A DNA stretch of 64,000 nucleotides. Source: Deltaproteobacteria bacterium. GTDB lineage: Bacteria; Myxococcota_C; UBA6777. The notes below the pieces were generated by a model, which saw only the letters and a program-made list of their open reading frames with translations, made no database searches and was not told the origin of the DNA. The DNA lies in assembly GCA_006226375.1 (NCBI GenBank), contig SBHC01000085.1, forward strand, positions 1 through 64,000, read 5' to 3'. Position numbers and translations under genes: made by a program. Of the stretch, positions 41,562 through 50,614 are shown piece by piece (within the stretch, counting starts at the first letter, position 1; each line of letters begins with the position of its first letter).

Positions 41562-44261
41562 CTATTTGCAGAGACCCTGTTGGCAGAGACCTTGCTGGCT
41601 TTGCGGGTGAGGAGGGCAGGCGTTGTTACAAAGTCCGCAGTGCTTGGGGTTTTGCAACAGGTCTACACACGAACCATCACAAGCATATTGACCCGGTGGG
41701 CAGCGACAGAATTGGTTGCATGACGCTCCCACAGGGCAGCGCTTGTCGCAGCTCCCACAGTGTATGGTGCTGGAGAACGAGTAGCATGTTCCTGCACAGC
41801 ATCGACCGTTGCAGGCGCTTCCACAGCTTCCACAGTGAAACGCGCTGGATTGGAGATCCACACACTGACCGTTGCAGAGGGTTTGTTGAGCCGGGCACCC
41901 GGTTTGGCATTGACCGTTCACGCATTTCTGTTTGCCCGATGGACACGGAGTGTTGCAGGCTCCGCATTGTTGCCAGTCAGAGGTGAGGTCTGTACAGACT
42001 CCATTGCAAACGGTTTGTCCTGGAGGGCATTGGCATGTTCCTTGTTGGCAGAATTGCCCCCTGGCCTTGCAGCTTTGGTTGCAGCTCCCGCAGTGTAGCG
42101 CGTTGGTGTTGAGTTCCACGCAGACCCCGTTGCAGAGAGTTTGGCCTGAGCCACTGCACGAGGTGACAGGGCATTGCCAGAAGCGGACCGTCTGGTCATC
42201 CGAGCCTGTTGCCAGGGTTTTTCCATCGGGGCTGTAACCCACGGCTTGAAGCCAATCGGTGTGACCTTTTACTTGGCCGAGAGAGCGACCGGTTTGGGTC
42301 TCCCACATGCGCAGGGTGTTGTCGTTGGAGACCGAGCTAAGCGATTGACCATCAGGGGCAAACGCGGCTTGGTTGACCGTGTCGCTGTGTCCCTGCAGGG
42401 TGTGCAGGAGCTTTCCTGTTCCTGTGTCCCAAAGTTTCACCGTTTCGTCGCTGGACGAGGACGCAACCGTCTGGCTGTTCGGCGCGTACACCACATGATT
42501 GACGCCAGCTTTGTGTCCTGTGAGCGTGTGGAGAAGCTTGCCTTGTGGGAGGCTCCAGAGACTTACGGTCAGACCTGCTGCGACAGCCAGTTGCTTGCCA
42601 TTGGGCGCGATGGCGATGCTCGATACTGCGGTGGTTTGGGCTGGAAAGGTCACAGGATAGCGACCGCCTCGGAATAACCACAAGCGAAATGTTTTGTCGA
42701 GCGAGGCCGTGGCGAGGAGGCTTCCGTCCGGTGAGAAGGCCAGGCTGCGGATACCATCTGTATGGATTCGTTGCGTGTAAAGAGTTTTCCCTGTCGCGAC
42801 TTCGGAAATTGCGACGGTTTTGTCGATCGAGGCAGAGGCGAGAAGCTTGCTGTCAGGTGAGAAGGCTACCGCAGTGACGGACTGGGTGTGGACGGCCGAT
42901 GTTCTTACCAGCCTTAGAGAAGGCCACTCCCAGAGCTTCATTGTTTTGTCGATGGACGTTGTGGCGAGGTAACTTCCATCGGGTGAGAAGGCCAACGCTG
43001 TGATGGCGTCGCGATGGGCATCTTGTTGAAGGGAGGAGGCCAGGACGTTGGCCGTACGCGTCGGTAGGCAGCGTTGGCAGTTGTCGTCGGTGGTGCCGTT
43101 GCAGTCGTCGTCGATGCCGTTGCCGCAAAAGTCTTGTTGGCTGGGAGTCAGAGGTTGGCAAGTGACGATCTTGCCCTGGTTGCATTTGTCGATGGTGACC
43201 CGACAGCCTCCCTGCCCGCAGGTGAGCTGACCGAGGTTGTCGTCGATCTTGCCGTTGCAGTCGTCGTCTTTGTTGTTGCACGTTTCGGTTGTGGGCTGTG
43301 GCGCTGAGCAAGGTTGCCACGTTCCTTTTTGACAGACCTCTGCGCCGTTGCCACAAGGGGACTGGCAGGGCCTGCTGAGGTTGTCGTCGATGGTGCCGTT
43401 GCAGTCGTCGTCTTGGTTGTTGCAGGTCTCCAGCGAAGGTTGAGGGGCGTTGCAACTTCCCCACTGTCCAACTTGGCAGAGTTCTTGTCCTTCACCGCAG
43501 TCGTTGCGACAGGTGCGGGGCGGAGCGCCGTCGTCGATCTTGCCGTTGCAGTCGTCGTCTTTGTTGTTGCAAGTCTCTGTTTGAGGAGCCACTTCGCCTT
43601 CACACGTGGACGACCATTTGGCGTTGATGCAGGTCTGTGTGCCGCGTTTGCATTCACCTTCTTGCGAGCCACAAGGTCGCGTGCTTCCGCTTTTGCAGTC
43701 GCAGCCTTCGTCGACAAGTCCGTCGCAATCATCGTCCACTTCGTTGTCACACTGCTCGGTCTTGGCGGCTGTTATCTTGCATGGGGTCCAGGTTCCTTCG
43801 TTGCAAGATTGGGTGCCTGTTCCACACTGGGTCTGGCAACTTTGGGTTTCGAGGTCTTCGTCGACGAAGCCGTCGCAGTCATCGTCTTGTTGGTTGCAAT
43901 CTTCGGGCTGAGGGACAACAGCGTCCTCACAGGTCAGCCCCCATTTGCCCTTAATGCAAAGCTGCTGACCCTGTCGGCATCGGCCCACGTACAAGGTGTT
44001 TCGTGCTCTGGGATAACAATCCCGTTGAAGACCCGTTGCGCAGTCACAGCCTTCGTCAACGACGCCGTCACAGTCATCGTCCCTGTTGTTGCAGATCTCA
44101 AGGGAGGCTTCGCAATCTTTGTCGTAGCCAATGGGGGGAAGGCTGGCATCGTTGGCGTTGCCTCCTGGGTTGCCTGGACAGCCTGTGAGCCAGGGCAGAA
44201 CCAGCGTCAGGGCAAGCAACAACGCGTATTTTGCGAGACTGTTGATTCGTTGTTCCCTCAT
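41562..44261 (-). CDS. Lipoprotein with 7 MopE-type motifs, 7 WD40 repeats and Stig1-like repeats
   Basis: 899 residues from ATG 44261 (the frame is open upstream but without a signal). Lipobox WLTGC gives Cys28. Residues ~48-400 hold seven units ending in a D-rich loop such as ETCNNKDDDCNGKIDD, the MopE metal-binding-like motif of methanotrophs and many Myxococcota. Residues ~412-695 hold seven WD40 repeats (HRDAITALAFSPDG to KTLATGSDDQTVRFW), enough for one closed beta-propeller. Residues ~697-899 hold about five Stig1-like units (LCNGVCVELNTNALHCGSC). The protein is probably displayed on the cell surface as metal- or partner-binding modules; calcium or copper binding by the acidic loops is a family-based guess. 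Confidence 0.85.
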   Translation of the reverse strand: MREQRINSLAKYALLLALTLVLPWLTGCPGNPGGNANDASLPPIGYDKDCEASLEICNNRDDDCDGVVDEGCDCATGLQRDCYPRARNTLYVGRCRQGQQLCIKGKWGLTCEDAVVPQPEDCNQQDDDCDGFVDEDLETQSCQTQCGTGTQSCNEGTWTPCKITAAKTEQCDNEVDDDCDGLVDEGCDCKSGSTRPCGSQEGECKRGTQTCINAKWSSTCEGEVAPQTETCNNKDDDCNGKIDDGAPPRTCRNDCGEGQELCQVGQWGSCNAPQPSLETCNNQDDDCNGTIDDNLSRPCQSPCGNGAEVCQKGTWQPCSAPQPTTETCNNKDDDCNGKIDDNLGQLTCGQGGCRVTIDKCNQGKIVTCQPLTPSQQDFCGNGIDDDCNGTTDDNCQRCLPTRTANVLASSLQQDAHRDAITALAFSPDGSYLATTSIDKTMKLWEWPSLRLVRTSAVHTQSVTAVAFSPDSKLLASASIDKTVAISEVATGKTLYTQRIHTDGIRSLAFSPDGSLLATASLDKTFRLWLFRGGRYPVTFPAQTTAVSSIAIAPNGKQLAVAAGLTVSLWSLPQGKLLHTLTGHKAGVNHVVYAPNSQTVASSSSDETVKLWDTGTGKLLHTLQGHSDTVNQAAFAPDGQSLSSVSNDNTLRMWETQTGRSLGQVKGHTDWLQAVGYSPDGKTLATGSDDQTVRFWQCPVTSCSGSGQTLCNGVCVELNTNALHCGSCNQSCKARGQFCQQGTCQCPPGQTVCNGVCTDLTSDWQQCGACNTPCPSGKQKCVNGQCQTGCPAQQTLCNGQCVDLQSSAFHCGSCGSACNGRCCAGTCYSFSSTIHCGSCDKRCPVGASCNQFCRCPPGQYACDGSCVDLLQNPKHCGLCNNACPPHPQSQQGLCQQGLCK

Positions 44262-44365
44262 GGACGAGTCTCGTCTCCGTTTTGGAATCCTGGTGTTGTG
44301 GGTGCATACGATGGCACCCACTCCAAGATAGCTTTTATGAGGCCGGAGATGCAAGCCTTGGCAGA

Positions 44366-45271
44366 TCAGGTGTAGGGGCAGTCATCCTGGAAGTTGCAGA
44401 AGCGACATTTCCACCGCTCGCTGCGGGGAACGCCTCGGGCGTCACGCTCGCCTTGCCAGTAACGAAGTCCTGTTTTGACCTGATGATGAAGCCAGGCATT
44501 GCTGTAAGGGAAAATATCGCTGCCGAGGTAGCTTTGGTCGGTTTGCCACTCGTACCGGGTTTCAAGCTCTTTGGCGAGAGGGCTGGCGTTACGGAATTCT
44601 TCCAACGTACTCTCCAGCAAGCTTCCCAGGTTCTCACCGGGCAATCCATGCTCACGAAGTCCTTCCAGGAACTCATCAGAGAAGGTGACATCAGGGTCAA
44701 GGCGAAGCTCAGTGAAATAGTCTTCTTTGGGGAAGTCGTGGGTGACAAGCTGGTCAAACATGTGCTTGTACAGCATCAATTGGATACGCGTCGTGAGCTT
44801 TTGGGCTTCAGACGGGAGGTTGGCTTTGCGTCGTGTTTTGGTGTCGCTGAGGATGGTTTGCCCATCATCTTGGGTGAGAAGTTGGTCAACAATGCCCAAC
44901 AACCAAACTCCTTGCACCTTTCCAAAGACAGGTATTTCTCGGCAGATGTTCTCTCGTTTGAGCTGGTGCAGGCAGGCCCACGCGTTGAACAGTTGGAGGC
45001 CCCACCACTCTTCTCGTGTGGATGTTTTGACCTCGACAATCTCCGTGATCTCTTCATGAAGCTCCTGGTGCCTGGCCGAACCTTGAACCATCGCCTCCGT
45101 TTTTTCTTTGCCTCGATGAAGGGTAAACTCCATCTGTTTTTCGCACCACAACTGGTCGCTGAAGTCGGTGACTTTCAGACCATACTTCCGAAACTGAGAG
45201 AGTGGAGTGCGAGAGGAGGACTGGGTTTCGTCTTGGGATTGTTCGTTGAGTGGGGGCGTGACTGATGTCAT
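44366..45271 (-). CDS. PD-(D/E)XK nuclease with Fe-S cluster, EXO5/Cas4-like
   Basis: 301 residues. Active-site motifs: GIVDQLL with Asp129, then LSDTKTRR with Asp143 and Lys145, and Gln164 in RIQLMLYKH. Cys43 in DQLWCEKQ and the C-terminal triad Cys289, Cys292 and Cys298 (KCRFCNFQDDC) are arranged as in the [4Fe-4S] cluster of exonuclease V (EXO5) and Cas4/AddB nucleases. These enzymes degrade single-stranded DNA. There is no CRISPR locus, helicase or recombinase nearby, so a solo DNA repair role is the simplest reading. Its promoter would lie in the 86-bp gap toward the PilZ-J gene. Confidence 0.82.
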   Translation of the reverse strand: MTSVTPPLNEQSQDETQSSSRTPLSQFRKYGLKVTDFSDQLWCEKQMEFTLHRGKEKTEAMVQGSARHQELHEEITEIVEVKTSTREEWWGLQLFNAWACLHQLKRENICREIPVFGKVQGVWLLGIVDQLLTQDDGQTILSDTKTRRKANLPSEAQKLTTRIQLMLYKHMFDQLVTHDFPKEDYFTELRLDPDVTFSDEFLEGLREHGLPGENLGSLLESTLEEFRNASPLAKELETRYEWQTDQSYLGSDIFPYSNAWLHHQVKTGLRYWQGERDARGVPRSERWKCRFCNFQDDCPYT

Positions 45272-45358
45272 GCGAGATGCCTGTTTGCTGGGGGAGGAAA
45301 GAATACTCTTCCCCCATCATAGGGAAAAAACGACAGGCGGCAAGGGGGCCAGGTCGGG

Positions 45359-48037
45359 CTACTCCTTTTTGTCGCCGTCTTCCTTTTTCTTGGGGGGGGG
45401 GGATTTGAAGAGGCCATCTGTGTTGATCTGCATGCGGGCTTCGTAGTCGATCTTTTTGCCTTTGTTGGCGCGGATGTGCTCCATTTGCTTGCGTTGAGCA
45501 GCTTCGGCTTTCTTAATCTTGGGCTGCAAGTGATTGAGGCTCGGGTTGAGCTCCAAAGCCCTCTTGTAGCGTTCAATGGCATCGGCAAAGTCGTGGCGAT
45601 ACATGGCCATGTCCCCTTGCTGCTCGAACAGCTCTGCGGAAAACCGCAACTTGCCCTGGTCGTGAACGCCGCTACGATAATCGCGTCGGTCGTTGTTTTT
45701 GTTGAGCTGCTCAAAGACGCTGTCGAGGTGCTTGAGGATCTCTTCACTCATTCGAATGATATCGTCGGGCCATTCGCCTTCGTAGTTGGTGATATCGTAA
45801 TCTCGTTTGATCTTGCGATAGGCCTTTTGAATTTCCTTCTGTGAAGCAGTCCAGTGGATGCCCAACAACTCGAAGAAGGTCTCTTCACTCAACAACATGT
45901 ACCGTCGAACGAAGAAGTCGCGCATCTCGTCCACTTGCCAGGTCTTGGCCATATCCTTCTCAAAGGAAATCAGGTTGAACGCGTGGAGTGCAAAGACCAG
46001 CGTGTAGGTTCGGCGGTGTCGGAAGTTACTGGCTGCATAGACCTGCCGCAGGCGGAATCGACCGGTGAGCAAGTTGTCCCAGAAGTACTGTTCTTCTTTG
46101 GTGAAACCCAACTCTTCCACCAGGTCGTCGGCGTCCTCTGTGGGGAAGAGGTAACGATCGATGTGTGTCTCTTCTAGTTCCTGCGCAGCTTCGTACGGTT
46201 GCGCCGCCAACCAATCCATTTTGTAGCGGAACAGCAACCGGAGAGGGGACGTTGGAGGAGCAAGCTTGCGGTCCCGAGGGATGCGCTTCTCCCAAAACTG
46301 GAAGGAGCCTGTTTCTACCAGGGAAAAGGTTCCCAAACGCAGTTGCATTTGCTTGCGCAACGCTGAAGAGAGCACACGTTTGCTTACGACCTTGTCGTCG
46401 GTGAGGGCTTCTCCGATGGGGATGTCTTTTTCCTGGGATGTTTTGAACGCATTTTCTCGCTCTTGCGAGTTGATGCGGCCTTCGTCTACCAGCACCTGAC
46501 CCAGCAGATGTTCCTTGACCTCAGGCTCTTCGGATACAAGGAGAACACGTCCTTTGTAGAAGTAGACGTCTGTGTTTTTGTCGCCACTTTCTGCGCGAAG
46601 GTGTCCTGTGGCCTCTTGCGCTGCTAAGTCTGACAGCACACGAAGGAACGGTGTTTCTTCCAGGTCTCCAGCCCAGCTGGGTTCGTTGGATGCGCGCCGT
46701 GGCGGCATCTGAGGCATGTTGTCGTAGGAAGGGGCATAGTTATCGTAGTCCCCAGAGTAAGAATGGCCATGTGCCTGAGGAGGAACATAGCGGTTGGGTC
46801 CTCCTGGGGAGCCGTGGGGAGGAGCCTGGTAATGATGCGAAGGCGAAGAGTAGCCTTGTGGAGGTGGGTATCCTGGTGGAGGTCCATAGCCTTGTGGAGG
46901 TGGTTGTCTTTCCCTTGAGGGGGCTGGATAGTGTGCCTGATGCGCGTCCATGGAGGGATAGGACGGAGCGTAACCAACCATGCCGGGGGGGGGATGGTAC
47001 GCCGGTTGGCCGTCGTTGGATGAGTAGGCTGGCATCACTGTCGAGGAGCCTGGTGGTGGCGAGATCGATGGCGCTGCATAGCCTAAATCTGACGAGGCCA
47101 CGGTTGATTCTTCGTCGTCTGAACTCGACGCAGGCTCAGGTGCTTGCAAGTTGGGCTCGGACCGGAACGTCATGACAGGCTGATGGTTGGCCGGCGTTCC
47201 TGGTTCAAAGGGGGAGCCTATCTCTGGCGATGAATAACCCGCGGAGGAAGAATGAGGAGGCTTCTCAACGCTGTCTTCCCAGCTTAGGTCCGAGGGAACA
47301 GGGATCTCTGCGCTGGACCACACCATCTCTTGGGAGTGGTAAAGGGAAGAGCTGTTCCAATCTTCAGGTGAGGATGAGGGGGCTGGCAGGTTGTCTGAAG
47401 ACTCATGCCGTCCCATGCTGATCCAGCTTCCCCGAGGAGGTTTGTCCATCCTGCTTCTGGGTTCCGGCCGTGACGACCTTTGGGGAGATGAGTGCTCTCC
47501 CGACTGCACGACTGCTGCGAACGAGGAAGAGCTTGTTTGGGATGAGGGAGAGCTTGTTTGGGACGGAGAAGAACTGTGATGAAGTCTTGCTGGTTTGGTG
47601 TACTCTGAGGATATCGACGCATTGGACCGCGGCGTTGGCGGTGTCGGAGGAGCTGGAAGGGGATGCTCTCCAGATTGGACAACGGCTGCAAATCCTCCCG
47701 AAGACGCAAGAGGTGCTGCTGGAACCGAAGGGAGGCTTTGTTGGCTCATACGGCCCACAATGTTTCGACAAAAGTCAACGCTTTGCTGCACAGCTGCGCG
47801 TCTGTCGCCGCTAAAATTGGTAAATTGGAGGCCCACGCCGTTGGGTGTGGGCGAGACCACCGTTGCCTCCAAGGTGACGCGGTTCATGTCGGGAGGCAAG
47901 TGCAAATGGATCTTAACTTTTTCGTGTAGATCCGGCGCAGGAGACCACTCCAGCATCAAGCCACCGTGCTGCAAGTTTTGCTCAAACTCTTGCAAAAAGT
48001 GACTGGGGTCTTCGTATCGGATGTCTTTCTCTATCAT
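45359..48037 (-). CDS. PilZ-DUF4388-degenerate J domain-TPR fusion protein
   Basis: 892 residues, cytoplasmic. Residues 1-98 are a PilZ-like domain (KVKIHLHLPPDMNRVTLEATVVSPTPN), possibly binding c-di-GMP, although the RXXXR motif is not evident. Residues ~99-440 are a Pro/Ser/Tyr-rich disordered linker. A DUF4388 domain follows from ~462 (TPFLRVLSDLAAQEATGHLR), as in myxobacterial regulatory proteins. A J-like domain lies at ~715-760 (FFELLGIHWTASQKEIQKAYRKIKRDYD) without the HPD tripeptide needed to stimulate Hsp70. TPR helices follow (~800-860) and a Lys-rich tail. AAGGGA supports the start. An 11-G tract (45392-45402) lies near the 3' end. Confidence 0.82.
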   Translation of the reverse strand: MIEKDIRYEDPSHFLQEFEQNLQHGGLMLEWSPAPDLHEKVKIHLHLPPDMNRVTLEATVVSPTPNGVGLQFTNFSGDRRAAVQQSVDFCRNIVGRMSQQSLPSVPAAPLASSGGFAAVVQSGEHPLPAPPTPPTPRSNASISSEYTKPARLHHSSSPSQTSSPSSQTSSSSFAAVVQSGEHSSPQRSSRPEPRSRMDKPPRGSWISMGRHESSDNLPAPSSSPEDWNSSSLYHSQEMVWSSAEIPVPSDLSWEDSVEKPPHSSSAGYSSPEIGSPFEPGTPANHQPVMTFRSEPNLQAPEPASSSDDEESTVASSDLGYAAPSISPPPGSSTVMPAYSSNDGQPAYHPPPGMVGYAPSYPSMDAHQAHYPAPSRERQPPPQGYGPPPGYPPPQGYSSPSHHYQAPPHGSPGGPNRYVPPQAHGHSYSGDYDNYAPSYDNMPQMPPRRASNEPSWAGDLEETPFLRVLSDLAAQEATGHLRAESGDKNTDVYFYKGRVLLVSEEPEVKEHLLGQVLVDEGRINSQERENAFKTSQEKDIPIGEALTDDKVVSKRVLSSALRKQMQLRLGTFSLVETGSFQFWEKRIPRDRKLAPPTSPLRLLFRYKMDWLAAQPYEAAQELEETHIDRYLFPTEDADDLVEELGFTKEEQYFWDNLLTGRFRLRQVYAASNFRHRRTYTLVFALHAFNLISFEKDMAKTWQVDEMRDFFVRRYMLLSEETFFELLGIHWTASQKEIQKAYRKIKRDYDITNYEGEWPDDIIRMSEEILKHLDSVFEQLNKNNDRRDYRSGVHDQGKLRFSAELFEQQGDMAMYRHDFADAIERYKRALELNPSLNHLQPKIKKAEAAQRKQMEHIRANKGKKIDYEARMQINTDGLFKSPPPKKKEDGDKKE
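45392..45402. repeat. G(11) homopolymer tract within a coding region
   Basis: Eleven consecutive G on the plus strand encode the Pro run near residue 878 of the fusion protein on the minus strand. Slippage would change only the last ~13 residues. Shorter G runs occur in the same gene (9 G near 46985) and elsewhere. Confidence 0.85.
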
Positions 48038-48242
48038 CAGTGTGTCCCTTTGGGAGTGGGGCAGGTCTACAGTGTTGTAGCGCTCCTCCCCAAGTGTGAG
48101 CTGAGTGGCTTTGTTTTCCTCCTCTTGTTGGAGTTTTCAACCTGTGCAACAACAACTCGATACAGAGAATAACACGAATCTTGCCAAAATCTAAATGTTG
48201 TCAGTGTATTAATCAACAGAATGGCGAAGTTTGTCATTCTTG

Positions 48243-50081
48243 TCAAATTGTAGATGCAGAAGTAGACGTTGAGGGTTGTGGAGACAGCACCGCTTGGAGC
48301 AAGCGACGGCAAAGGTCGTCGGTTTCAAACATCATCCGAGTTCGCAGGAGAGCACGCAGCTCACGACGGTCTGAACTAGATAGAAGCCCAATAGTTTTGG
48401 CACGTTGTACAGGATCAGGATCGGCCAGCGCGCTTCCCAGTGTGTCTTCCTCCGACAGATTGGGCCAGGCTTGAAGCATCTGTAAGGCTACCTCATGCTT
48501 GGCCGGGTTGGCGCAGTCTTCCAAGATCTCAGCGAGCAGGGGCAGTGGCTCCCACAAACCGGGAACAGGTGGGAACAGGTCCTCCGGTGAACTCTGCGGA
48601 GGGATCGGACCCAGCCCTCGGAGCACACGTCGTGCCCGGCTTGGATCTTTCTTCCAGTGGGTCAATATATGACGCAACAGCGGACGCACAGCCGTTCGCT
48701 CCCCAGCGACAAAGTTTTGCTCAATCAAGTCGGGAAGCTGAGGTTCTTGTCGATGGAACAACAACCACAACGCGCGGGCACTCACTGCGTCGTCTGATTC
48801 TTGAACCAGCGATCCCAATAGCCTGACCGGCACGCGCTTGGGAGCTTGCTCCATCCGTTCGAGTAACATGCAGAGATGGAGCGGATCGTCTTCCACCATC
48901 AAGCGCTGGGCGAACCACTCTTCCACCCGAAGATCGGCGATGTCCCAAAGCAACCGCAAGACCCCTCGGACCCGCAAGGTGTCTTCTGAGAACAGCTCTT
49001 GCCCAAGGTGGTCAATCAATTGGCCTTGCCGACGGTGGGCGTCGAGCACGTCCACTTGTAGCTTCCATGCGAGCTTTCGCTTCTCTTGCATCGCTTGCAA
49101 CGCTTTGCGCATGGGGTGGATCGTTCGGCCAAAGGGAAGGACCAATTCCACGTCGGGGTCAAAGTCGGGAACCTCGGGTGCCTTCTTGCGTCGGCGCGTT
49201 GGGACCCGGTCGGGTATCTTTTCTTTGGACTCCTTGGGCTTGTAGGGTCGGTAGGTGCCTCCCCACTGCGCCCGCATCACTTCTGCAACGTACGCTCCCA
49301 AGTCCAGACCCATTTTCAGGGTGACTCCTGGAGTTTGCAGCAGTTTCTCCCACTGCTCCGCGACCTGCTCCAGATGATTGGGGTGGTAGTTGGCCATGTC
49401 CGTCCGGTGCCGCCAGCTTTCGGCCCGGTACATCACTTGTTCGAGGAAGGTCTCTGGTTCTTCACCCAACCGCTCCCACGTGACAATGGCTTCCTTGAGC
49501 GCACCGCGTGTGAGCAGATGAAGCCACTTCTGCATGGCTTGTCCCAGGTAGTCCCACATGGGTTGGCGTTGGATGGTGAGGGTTCCGAGGGCGTCCTCAA
49601 AGGCGTGACGATCGGTCAGGTCGTCAAGTCGATCGATGCCGTCCCAGTTGCGGTTGATGTAGCAGAGGTTGTAACCCGCCTCCATCTGACCGGTGTCCAG
49701 CTTCCGTCGTGAAAAGCGCGGGGCGGGTCCTGGGTAGTCCATCTCTGGGCTGAACCAGTACCGAGGGGGCCAAGCGTGGACCTGCTTTAACACAGTCACC
49801 AGACGTTGCCAGTCGTCTTGCAGTTGGACGGGGTCCACCTCACAAGCGACAGGTTCGTTCGGAGGTCCCGGCGTTTCGATGACTTCCATCATCGCTTCGA
49901 GGGAAGGGAACTGACCTTGCAGACGTTTGTCGCGGAGCAGGCTCTCTCCCTTGGTCGCACGGGGGATCCAAAGCTCCGCAAGCTCTGTTGATGTTGCGGA
50001 CAAGGGCAACGCAAGCCCCCGATCTTCATGACCCGACCACACCACATCCAGCCTGACTTGCCACAACCCCCAACGTTTCAT
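48243..50081 (-). CDS. Large soluble protein with HEAT-like C-terminus, function unknown
   Basis: 612 residues without signal peptide or membrane helix. The N-terminal half is rich in Trp, Pro and charged residues (VHAWPPRYWFSPEMDYPGP). The C-terminal ~250 residues look like alpha-helical repeats (LRVRGVLRLLWDIADLRVEEW, ALLRTRMMFETDDL) of HEAT/ARM type. No active-site motif is visible. It lies alone between the PilZ-J gene and tRNA-Met, on the same strand. I do not recognise the family. Confidence 0.7.
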   Translation of the reverse strand: MKRWGLWQVRLDVVWSGHEDRGLALPLSATSTELAELWIPRATKGESLLRDKRLQGQFPSLEAMMEVIETPGPPNEPVACEVDPVQLQDDWQRLVTVLKQVHAWPPRYWFSPEMDYPGPAPRFSRRKLDTGQMEAGYNLCYINRNWDGIDRLDDLTDRHAFEDALGTLTIQRQPMWDYLGQAMQKWLHLLTRGALKEAIVTWERLGEEPETFLEQVMYRAESWRHRTDMANYHPNHLEQVAEQWEKLLQTPGVTLKMGLDLGAYVAEVMRAQWGGTYRPYKPKESKEKIPDRVPTRRRKKAPEVPDFDPDVELVLPFGRTIHPMRKALQAMQEKRKLAWKLQVDVLDAHRRQGQLIDHLGQELFSEDTLRVRGVLRLLWDIADLRVEEWFAQRLMVEDDPLHLCMLLERMEQAPKRVPVRLLGSLVQESDDAVSARALWLLFHRQEPQLPDLIEQNFVAGERTAVRPLLRHILTHWKKDPSRARRVLRGLGPIPPQSSPEDLFPPVPGLWEPLPLLAEILEDCANPAKHEVALQMLQAWPNLSEEDTLGSALADPDPVQRAKTIGLLSSSDRRELRALLRTRMMFETDDLCRRLLQAVLSPQPSTSTSASTI

Positions 50082-50303
50082 GTGTCATCCATGGTATCGA
50101 TAACTCATCCCCAGGAAACTGTTCACCAATGAAGCCTCGCTTGGGGAGTCGAAATGAAAAAAACGATCGTGTTTGGCGACGAATGGAGGGCCATGTTCAA
50201 GGCGAGATGACGCCGCCCTGGCAGCGCCAAGGCAAGGAGTTTCAACGCAGAGGATGGCTCTTCAGGCAAGCCAAAGCGAGCGGTTTTGAGTTTCGCCTCC
50301 CCT

Positions 50304-50345
50304 AAAAAATAGAAAAGCCACAACTCTTTTGAGGGAGTGTGGCTT
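50304..50345 (-). terminator. Terminator after tRNA-Met
   Basis: On the minus strand AAGCCACA pairs with TGTGGCTT (8 bp, extendable with a bulge), followed by a T-rich stretch that includes six T in a row. It begins 21 bp downstream of the tRNA 3' end. Confidence 0.7.
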
Positions 50346-50365
50346 ATCGCTTCTGACGAAGCAAG

Positions 50366-50439
50366 TGGCGGTACAGGGACTTGAACCCCGAACACTACGG
50401 ATATGAGCCGTATGCTCTAACCAGTTGAGCTATACCGCC
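50366..50439 (-). tRNA. tRNA-Met (anticodon CAT)
   Basis: Cloverleaf on the minus strand: 7-bp acceptor stem GGCGGTA/TACCGCC, D arm with GCTC/GAGC, anticodon stem TACGG/CCGTA with loop CTCATAT (anticodon CAT), variable loop GTGTT, T stem CGGGG/CCCTG with loop TTCAAGT, discriminator A. An elongator tRNA-Met is the likeliest identity; a tRNA-Ile read through a modified C34 or an initiator is less likely because the acceptor starts with a paired G-C. The CCA end is not encoded. Confidence 0.95.
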
Positions 50440-50454
50440 GTAGAACGTTCGCAT

Positions 50455-50483
50455 CTTCTACAATATCAAATTCCGGTTGTCAA
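50455..50483 (-). promoter_or_regulatory. Sigma-70 promoter of tRNA-Met
   Basis: On the minus strand TTGACA (consensus -35; complement at 50478-50483) and TAGAAG (-10; 50455-50460) are exactly 17 bp apart. The -10 ends 15 bp before the tRNA 5' end, so transcription should start a few bases upstream of the mature RNA. Confidence 0.7.
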
Positions 50484-50614
50484 GGAAAAAATGTAGGTCT
50501 GCGATTCTGCATTCCATACGGGCTTGAAGCATCCCGGTTCGAAAGAAAGTTATGGGTGAAAAGGATGCTTTTTGAAAAGGTGGGGTCTCTCTCGGAAAGT
50601 CAAGCTGTGAGTGG

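Noticed and set aside
43074-44375. Plus-strand frames (up to 353 codons) opposite the MopE-WD40 gene
   Set aside because: Val/Ala-rich shadows of the GAT/GAC-rich acidic loops. No signals of translation.
44366-45271. Cas4 with an associated CRISPR array
   Set aside because: No spaced direct repeats of 25-40 bp and no other cas gene are present in the window. EXO5-like is the better label.
48068-48081. CTACAGTGTTGTAG palindrome upstream of the PilZ-J gene
   Set aside because: Looks like a cop-box but has a 4-bp centre instead of 2 or 3 and no BlaI-type gene nearby. Probably chance.
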